Shown here: piece after piece, positions 6,422 through 11,311 of the stretch
Layout: each line of letters starts with the position of its first letter
How positions within the stretch are numbered: position 1 is the stretch's first letter
NCBI GenBank assembly: GCA_026713285.1
Contig: JAPOOT010000407.1
Coordinates: 1 to 11,311 of the forward strand
Reading direction: 5' to 3'
Length of the DNA stretch: 11,311 bases
Source of the DNA: Gemmatimonadota bacterium
GTDB taxonomy: Bacteria; JAAXHH01
The notes under the pieces: model-generated
Told to the model about the DNA's origin: nothing
Seen by the model: only the letters and a program-made list of their open reading frames with translations
The model's database searches: none
Position numbers and translations under genes: made by a program

Positions 6422-6790
6422 GGTGATCCGGAACTCGGTTTCGAACGCAGTGGTGAAGTCGAACACCTCGTCGAAATCCTCGATGGCGTCCTCTTCGGTT
6501 TTCCGCAGTAACCCCTCGTTGACCAGATTGAAGACGATATCGCCGAAGTGACGGGTTCTGGTGAGGTTCCATTCTTCGAACACCAGTTTCGCCGCGATGC
6601 CGAACCTTTCGAGGGCGAGATCCCTGATGCCCATGGAAAGTTCCTTCCCCGATATGTGCCTGCGTTCGGACAGTTTCTCCACCGTATACGAAACCGCCTC
6701 AAGGACGAAAAGGTAGGCCCTCCTGGGATATCGGCCGTCGTTTTCCAGAATGCGGTCGAGTATTTCCTGGGGATCCTGTTCTTCCGACAT
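6401..6790 (-). CDS. Minf_1886-type small conserved protein of unknown function
   Basis: A 129-residue soluble protein. The pattern ILENDGRYPRRAYLFVLEAV, RRHISGKELSMGIRDLAL, FGIAAKLVFEEW, FGDIVFNLVNEGLLRKTEED and a Phe/Asp-rich end (EDFDEVFDF) matches what I recall of the Minf_1886 family, known mainly from Verrucomicrobia and Planctomycetes and without a known function. It has no signal peptide, membrane segment or obvious catalytic motif and looks mostly helical. I start it at ATG 6790, because GGGAG (6799-6803 on the plus strand as CTCCC) lies 8 nt upstream; a GTG at 6805 would add five residues but would overlap that site. It follows the membrane protein by 48 bp and is probably co-transcribed with it. 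Its 3' end is duplicated (see the 26-bp repeat). Confidence 0.75.
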   Translation of the reverse strand: MSEEQDPQEILDRILENDGRYPRRAYLFVLEAVSYTVEKLSERRHISGKELSMGIRDLALERFGIAAKLVFEEWNLTRTRHFGDIVFNLVNEGLLRKTEEDAIEDFDEVFDFTTAFETEFRITVESKDG

Positions 6791-6838
6791 TTTCAATGCT
6801 CCCACGCGCCTGCTGGAGATCGGCAGGACGCAGCAAGA

Positions 6839-8830
6839 TTACCAGTTCTGAACGGGATGGCCGGCCCGGGGAAACCAGGCGACGTCGGCCACGTACGAAA
6901 GAAACACGCCAAGTACGAACGCAACGAGCATGCCCATCACAGCGGGTACGGCCTTTCGGTACAGCTGGATGCCCCCGATCTTCAGGAGCAGGGCCTTCAC
7001 GCACCAGACCACGAACAGCGAGAAAGCCGAACTGGCCATGCCCGGCGTCAGCACAACGGTGAATCCGATGGGGTGCAGCGACCACCAGGTGAACCGGTGG
7101 TGGGCCTGGATCAGCAAAGCGGTAATCACCCCTCCGAAGACCATGAACCAGAACTCGGTCCCGGTGATCGCCTCCCTGTTATTGATCCATTTGACCAGGT
7201 TGTCGTAAGGTAGCTTGGTCCCGTTGGTGAACGCAGGCTCGAAGAACTGCGAAGCCCCTCCGTGGTTGTATCCCAGGTAGATCGTGAATATCAACGACAC
7301 GACTATACTCAGGGCGAGAACGGCCGTGATCGTCTTGAAGGATCCTTTTCCCGTACCGCCCATCTCGTCGTCGACCTTGGCGATATGCCCCATGGAACAC
7401 ATGCCGAGCGTCCGCCAGTTGCGGGCGTAGGAATTGGCTATGGCGAGGTTTGTCAGGTCCCGCGTACTGATACTCCCCGAACCGATGACGGCCACCGTGA
7501 AGTCGTGGGTCTCGAAGGGCAGGTCAAGGAACACGATGCCCGTTTCCGCCACGATGCGCGTCACGCCCACGAACATGATCAGCAACGACCCCATCATAAA
7601 GGCGATGATTCCGAGGGACATGCCCGTGGCATAAAGCCAGCACACGATGTAGGTAACGCCTCCCAGGACGCCCAGCGCGGCCATCCGGTAGGAAAAGAAC
7701 TCCTTCGAATCATCCACGTGGGGCGCCTTGCCCAGTGCTTTCATCACGACGTCCTTCAGGTGCTGCCGCGCCGCCCACAAAGCGTACAGAGCAAACACGA
7801 GAAACCCGCCGGAATGCTGCGACTTGACGACCGCGAAGGCATTGGGCACGCCGAGACGGGTCATGATGCCCTGCTGAATGGTCATGATGACGAAGAACAC
7901 CCATATGCTGAAAAGGACGTTCAGGTTCGTGAAGTATCCAACGCCCGCAACCAGGAAATTGAACTTGACGGGAATGGCGGGAAACGCCCGGGCGATCACA
8001 ATGGGAAAGTTGTGCAGCGGCCCAATGGGGATGGCGCTGACCCAGTTGAAAAAACCAACGATGTTCCAGAGGAAGATGAATAGCGTGATGCCGAAAGCGT
8101 ACCAGAACAGCTTCGACTGCATCACGGCGGGTAACGCGCGGCCCTTTTCCTCCTCGACCAGGATCAGCGGAATCTGGGCGAGCGGGAAGGACAGCCGCTC
8201 GTGTTCCACCCACTGTTTGCGAAGCATGACCATGGCCGACGCGCCGACCACGAAGATGGCGAGGAAGAAGGTGACCCACCAGAACATCGGTACGGTCCAG
8301 GCATTGCGAATGATGCCGAAGACCGGGGGGCGGCTGTCAGGGATGCCTTCGAAAAACCACGAGAGGGCGCGCTGCTCGTCCTGGACGATCAGCCAGGAGG
8401 GCAGATACTGGAAGAACAGCTCCGCCCACTGGTTCTCCGTGGTGGCGTTATAGTACGGGCCCGTGATACCGCTGATCCAGTAGGAACTGAAGGGCCACGC
8501 GGGAATGGTCGACGCGGTAAAGACCAGGAAGAATACGATAATCAGTTCATTGCGGTGCAGTACCCTGGAAGGCCAGAAGACTTTCAGCAGCGGATTGAGC
8601 CCCAGCAGCACCAGCAGGAAGGGGAACAGGGCGGAAACGGGCAGGTGGGTCAGGCTTATGAACGACGACTGGCTGATGTAGCCCGCGTGAATTGTCCAGA
8701 TGTTCAGCAGGACAGACAGAAAGATGCCGATCAGCAGAGCCCTGCGAGTGAGACCGGTCGTCAGTGTTTTAGCCGCGCCACCGCTGCCGGTCTCGCCGGT
8801 CTGTGGCGTCGTCTCGCTGGTTTGGGACAT
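6839..8830 (-). CDS. Polytopic membrane protein, DUF6785/DUF6784 type
   Basis: A 663-residue integral membrane protein. A polar Thr/Gly/Ser-rich N-terminal tail (1-28) precedes about 12-13 hydrophobic segments, near residues 30-50, 64-86, 95-118, 182-204, 253-275, 315-340, 356-372, 398-420, 425-447, 505-527, 560-580, 590-615 and 630-655. The motif WVEHERLSFPLAQIPL after the fourth segment and FTWWSLHPIGFTV in the C-terminal part are hallmarks, as I recall them, of the DUF6785/DUF6784 proteins, which look distantly like oligopeptide (OPT) transporters. A transport role is inferred from topology and not proven. The ATG at 8830 has GAGGA about 12 nt upstream, a rather long spacing. It lies 76 bp after the sulfatase and 48 bp before the Minf_1886-type gene on the same strand. 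Uptake of a sulfatase substrate or export of its product would fit the context. Confidence 0.75.
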   Translation of the reverse strand: MSQTSETTPQTGETGSGGAAKTLTTGLTRRALLIGIFLSVLLNIWTIHAGYISQSSFISLTHLPVSALFPFLLVLLGLNPLLKVFWPSRVLHRNELIIVFFLVFTASTIPAWPFSSYWISGITGPYYNATTENQWAELFFQYLPSWLIVQDEQRALSWFFEGIPDSRPPVFGIIRNAWTVPMFWWVTFFLAIFVVGASAMVMLRKQWVEHERLSFPLAQIPLILVEEEKGRALPAVMQSKLFWYAFGITLFIFLWNIVGFFNWVSAIPIGPLHNFPIVIARAFPAIPVKFNFLVAGVGYFTNLNVLFSIWVFFVIMTIQQGIMTRLGVPNAFAVVKSQHSGGFLVFALYALWAARQHLKDVVMKALGKAPHVDDSKEFFSYRMAALGVLGGVTYIVCWLYATGMSLGIIAFMMGSLLIMFVGVTRIVAETGIVFLDLPFETHDFTVAVIGSGSISTRDLTNLAIANSYARNWRTLGMCSMGHIAKVDDEMGGTGKGSFKTITAVLALSIVVSLIFTIYLGYNHGGASQFFEPAFTNGTKLPYDNLVKWINNREAITGTEFWFMVFGGVITALLIQAHHRFTWWSLHPIGFTVVLTPGMASSAFSLFVVWCVKALLLKIGGIQLYRKAVPAVMGMLVAFVLGVFLSYVADVAWFPRAGHPVQNW

Positions 8831-8906
8831 GTATGCTTCGATTTCCTCTGAATTCAGACGCGGCCCCCAACGGATCCTGTGCGCTGCTTAGCGAGGATCG
8901 CGGGGT

Positions 8907-10277
8907 TCAATCCCAGGTGTTCAGTCCTTCCATTCCGAAGGCGGGCAGGAGTACGAAGTGGTCGTCGGTCTCCTTCATCCTGTCCAGGAGAAGGCCATGG
9001 TGCCGCGTGATCTCGGGCCGGTAGGCGGGATCGTCAATGAGATTCCGCTGTTCCCAGGGATCTTCCGCCAGATCGAAGAACTGCCACGGGCCGCCGCCGA
9101 GGTTGTCCCCGCACACGGTGTACTTGTACCGGGCGGATCGGTACCCACGCCAGACCCGGTCGTAGAAGGCCATGCCCTGACGCACTTCGGCCACGAACTC
9201 GAGCATCACGCCTTCTCGCTCCAGCCGTCCGGTGTTGCCGTGTATCAACGGCGCAAGGTTCTCGCCGGGAAGGGCGCCCCGCGGTCGCAGCCCGGCCAGA
9301 CCGAGTATGGTGGGGAACAGGTCCTCGGTGGAGACGGGATCTTCGATCAAGGCGCCGGCCCGGTCCGGATGCCGTGGATCCGCCACGATCAGGGGGATTC
9401 CCGTCGACTCCTCGTATGGCCACTGCTTTCCCCGGAGTCCATGGGCGCCGCCGAGTTCTCCGTGATCCGAAAGAAACAGGACGACGGTCTCGCCGTGGAG
9501 GCCGGTTCGCAGCAGAAATGCGCCGAGGCGACCCATGTTCCAGTCCAGGTTCTCCACCATGGCGTAATACCGCTTCCGGTTGAGCATGATCCGTTCCATG
9601 GCCTCGGCGTCGGCCGCGTCGACGTTGGGCGGAAGCACGATGTCCATCGCCTCCCAGGTGCGCTGCATCGCCTCCGGGGCCTCGAAAGGATCGTGGGGCG
9701 GTTCGACGGAAATCACCATGCAGAAGGGACGGGACGGATCCCGGGTCTCGAGGTAGTCCATGGCGAGCTCGAAAAGCCCATCGGTCTGGTATCCTTCTAC
9801 CGGTTTTGGCGTCGGGTCGTCGTCCTCGAAATAAAAGGTATCGAAGGGGCCGTTCCTGAGTTCGAAACCCATCCACTTCTGCCAGCGGCCCCGGTAGGCC
9901 TTCTTCACGGGCATCCGTCCGCACTGCCGGGCGGACCCCATGCGGCCGTGACCTCCGTCGAGATGCCATTTGCCCGTATAGATCGTTTCGTACCCCGCTT
10001 CGTTGAACTCATCGGCCAGGGTGCGTTCCGCGGGAGACATCCTGTACTCGATACCCGGTACCTTCCGGTCGTGGGCGTACAGCCCCGTCATGAAAGTGAA
10101 ACGGAAAGGAACGCAGATGGGACAGGTCGAACTGGCGTTCTCGAAGCGAACACCCCGTCCGGCCAGGTCGTCGACGTGGGGCGTGACGATGTTCGGATCG
10201 CCGTAGGTGGACAGGGCCTGCCGCCGCAGTTGATCACTCAGCACGATCAGCACGTTGGGCTGTGAAACAGCCTTCAT
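8907..10277 (-). CDS. Sulfatase (formylglycine-dependent, type I fold)
   Basis: A 456-residue alkaline-phosphatase-superfamily sulfatase that would hydrolyse a sulfate ester (phosphonate or phosphate esters are possible for relatives). Metal-site residues are visible: D15-Q16 in LIVLSDQL (many relatives have DD; DQ occurs in choline-sulfatase-like enzymes) and D271-H272 in LSDHGE. The nucleophile motif CPICVPFR places Cys55 and Arg59 in C-x-P-x-R, where Cys is converted to formylglycine. The position usually held by Ser, Ala or Thr is Phe58. K103 and H105 lie in TGKWHL, and GKQWPYEESTGIPLIV gives the later active-site Lys. There is no signal peptide, as the N-terminus enters the first beta strand directly, so it is probably cytoplasmic. 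The start is firm: GGAAGAGGT lies 7 nt before the ATG. It heads the minus-strand cluster. The natural substrate cannot be told, and the maturing enzyme is not in the window. Confidence 0.9.
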   Translation of the reverse strand: MKAVSQPNVLIVLSDQLRRQALSTYGDPNIVTPHVDDLAGRGVRFENASSTCPICVPFRFTFMTGLYAHDRKVPGIEYRMSPAERTLADEFNEAGYETIYTGKWHLDGGHGRMGSARQCGRMPVKKAYRGRWQKWMGFELRNGPFDTFYFEDDDPTPKPVEGYQTDGLFELAMDYLETRDPSRPFCMVISVEPPHDPFEAPEAMQRTWEAMDIVLPPNVDAADAEAMERIMLNRKRYYAMVENLDWNMGRLGAFLLRTGLHGETVVLFLSDHGELGGAHGLRGKQWPYEESTGIPLIVADPRHPDRAGALIEDPVSTEDLFPTILGLAGLRPRGALPGENLAPLIHGNTGRLEREGVMLEFVAEVRQGMAFYDRVWRGYRSARYKYTVCGDNLGGGPWQFFDLAEDPWEQRNLIDDPAYRPEITRHHGLLLDRMKETDDHFVLLPAFGMEGLNTWD

Positions 10278-10284
10278 TCAGGTT

Positions 10285-10293
10285 ACCTCTTCC
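10285..10293 (-). promoter_or_regulatory. Strong ribosome binding site of the sulfatase gene
   Basis: On the minus strand GGAAGAGGT (plus 10285-10293) lies 7 nt before the ATG at 10277. It is the best Shine-Dalgarno match in the window and fixes this start. Confidence 0.65.
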
Positions 10294-10362
10294 TGTCTGC
10301 GCGGGTATTTCGGGATGGAATGTATCCGGCCGGCGTCTCGCGCGGTTCCCAGTGCAATTGGG

Positions 10363-10391
10363 TTGTGTATCGCTGGTTGGCGAGATATATT
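10363..10391 (+). promoter_or_regulatory. Sigma70-like promoter for the dioxygenase-like gene
   Basis: TTGTGT (10363-10368, weak beyond TTG) is followed after 17 nt by TATATT (10386-10391, 5 of 6). It lies in the 184-bp gap between divergent genes and would give a leader of about 65 nt. I found no convincing matching promoter for the sulfatase on the other strand. Confidence 0.4.
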
Positions 10392-10461
10392 GCCGATCAA
10401 GAGAGTAACGAATCGGGGAGGACAAATCAACAGGATTTCGCTGGAGAAACGGTACGATCCC

Positions 10462-11298
10462 ATGAGCAATCTTGACGACCTGGATGTCTATCTCTTCGAC
10501 CTGAACGGATTCCTCCATCTGAAGCAGGCCCTGTCGAGGGTGGAAGTGGCGGAACTGAACGCCTCCCTGGACGAAATCCCGCCCCTGTCGCCGGGCGAAT
10601 GGCACGGATACGTCAACGCCCATACCTACGGCACCGTGGACGGACTGAACCTCCAGCAGATTTACGAAGCGGGCGCTCCGTTCGAAGCCCTGATCGACCA
10701 TCCTTCGTGGTTCGACCGGGTCAAGCATTTCGTGGGCGGGGAGGGTACATTCGACTACGCCCACGGCCCGCTGTTCATCGACGAGAACTTCGCCAATTTC
10801 CGGGAGCCGGGAGAGGCGATCGGGCTGCATTCCGGGGGATATCCGCCCATCATGCGCAACGGCTTCCGCTACCACGGCGGCCGGTTCATGTGCGGGCAGG
10901 TCAATGTGCTCATGGCCCTCACCGACATCGGTCCGGGGGACGGCGCCACCATGGTCATCCCAGGCAGTCACAAGTCCAACTTCATCCACCCCGAATTCGC
11001 CCGGCACGCCATGAATCCCAAGGGCGCTTCCGTGGAGGGCATTACCGGTTCCGCGGAACTGTTCATGGAGGCCGGCGACGCCCTGCTGTTCGTGGATGGC
11101 ATCTCCCACGGTTCGGCCACCCGGCGAAACGCGGGAACGCGCCGTATCGTGGTCTACCGGTACGGACCTTCCTGGAGCAATTTCCGCCACGGGTACCAGC
11201 CTTCGCCCGAACTGCTGGACCGTCTTACGCCCGAACGGCGCCAGATCGTCTCACCGCAACATGCCTCGCCCGATGGCGCGCCTTACGGCCGGTCTTAA
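10462..11298 (+). CDS. Phytanoyl-CoA dioxygenase (PhyH)-family protein with HxG in place of HxD
   Basis: A 278-residue cupin-fold protein related to Fe(II)/2-oxoglutarate oxygenases, which hydroxylate (or, in some branches, chlorinate) small molecules. It opens with a family-typical DLDVYLFDLNGFLHLK. The core is GLHSGGYPP with the first metal His at 123, LMALTDIGPGDGATMVIPGSHKSNF, GDALLFVDGISHGS with the distal His at 216, and GTRRIVVYRY whose Arg (227/228) would hold 2-oxoglutarate. The expected carboxylate at position 125 is Gly. Similar HGG forms occur, as I recall, in a large uncharacterised environmental PhyH subgroup. I choose ATG 10462; GGAG at 10443-10446 is rather far (15 nt), and a stronger GGGGAGG (10415-10421) has no good start behind it. 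The frame is open back to 10255 but that part overlaps the sulfatase start. It is divergent from the sulfatase cluster and 13 bp remain after the stop. Confidence 0.8.
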   Translation: MSNLDDLDVYLFDLNGFLHLKQALSRVEVAELNASLDEIPPLSPGEWHGYVNAHTYGTVDGLNLQQIYEAGAPFEALIDHPSWFDRVKHFVGGEGTFDYAHGPLFIDENFANFREPGEAIGLHSGGYPPIMRNGFRYHGGRFMCGQVNVLMALTDIGPGDGATMVIPGSHKSNFIHPEFARHAMNPKGASVEGITGSAELFMEAGDALLFVDGISHGSATRRNAGTRRIVVYRYGPSWSNFRHGYQPSPELLDRLTPERRQIVSPQHASPDGAPYGRS

Positions 11299-11311
11299 CG
11301 GCATGTCCGGC

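Noticed and set aside
8958..10265. 435-codon plus-strand open frame opposite the sulfatase
   Set aside because: The minus strand carries all sulfatase motifs; the plus frame is a high-GC shadow without family features.
1194..10404. Similar 14-mers GCCGATCAACAGAG (from 1194) and GCCGATCAAGAGAG (from 10392) in both divergent gaps, considered as a shared operator
   Set aside because: A near copy (GCCGATCAGCAGAG) also lies inside the membrane protein gene, the site is not palindromic, and its position relative to the promoters differs, so chance is likely.
10255..10461. Upstream extension of the PhyH-like gene to ATG 10255
   Set aside because: The extension overlaps the sulfatase start and includes the promoter; conserved PhyH sequence begins only after Met at 10462.

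Overview
The window is GC-rich, densely coding DNA with short gaps. It holds eight genes: two apparent minus-strand units, one three-gene plus-strand unit and one plus-strand gene near the right edge. It contains no rRNA, tRNA, CRISPR array, insertion sequence or phage gene. The gene mix suggests an uncultured environmental bacterium of the PVC or FCB type (for example Latescibacterota-, Poribacteria- or Planctomycete-like). The pointers are a sulfatase, a DUF6785/DUF6784-type membrane protein, a Minf_1886-type small protein recalled as largely Verrucomicrobia/Planctomycetes-restricted, and a phytanoyl-CoA dioxygenase-family protein. This is inference from gene families; the sequence carries no taxonomic marker.

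Layout. Positions 1-1103 (minus) hold a class V PLP aminotransferase of the alanine/serine-glyoxylate type, cut by the left edge. A 341-bp AT-richer gap (1104-1444) separates it from a plus-strand cluster and carries a good minus-strand sigma70-like promoter and a weaker plus-strand one. The plus cluster is a secreted gamma-glutamyltransferase (1445-3217), a divergent D-cysteine desulfhydrase/ACC deaminase-type PLP enzyme (3278-4297, TTG start) and an acetamidase/formamidase-family protein with a long repetitive, charged C-terminal tail (4346-6265, TTG start). The gaps are 60 and 48 bp, and each contains a hairpin. A 14-bp interrupted inverted repeat (6288-6333) lies between this cluster and the convergent minus-strand cluster.

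The minus cluster is transcribed from the right: sulfatase (10277-8907), 12-13-TM membrane protein (8830-6839) and the Minf_1886-type protein (6790-6401). The 3' end of the last gene has been duplicated in tandem as a 26-bp unit that includes the stop codon. Divergent from the sulfatase is the phytanoyl-CoA dioxygenase-like gene (10462-11298), preceded by a sigma70-like promoter.

How the genes may work together. The three plus-strand enzymes all belong to families that act on small nitrogen compounds: gamma-glutamyl peptides, amino acids such as cysteine or ACC, and small amides. A scavenging pathway for nitrogen or sulfur is a reasonable guess. However, the second and third enzymes both carry substitutions at positions that are normally strongly conserved, so their substrates should not be assumed. 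On the right, the sulfatase, the transporter-like protein and the oxygenase-like protein suggest uptake and degradation of a sulfated organic compound.

Most noteworthy points: the formamidase-like catalytic domain with lost motif residues and a fused repeat tail; the PLP enzyme with a replaced phosphate-binding loop; and the dioxygenase-like protein with Gly where the iron-binding Asp is expected. No wholly new defence or mobile system was seen.
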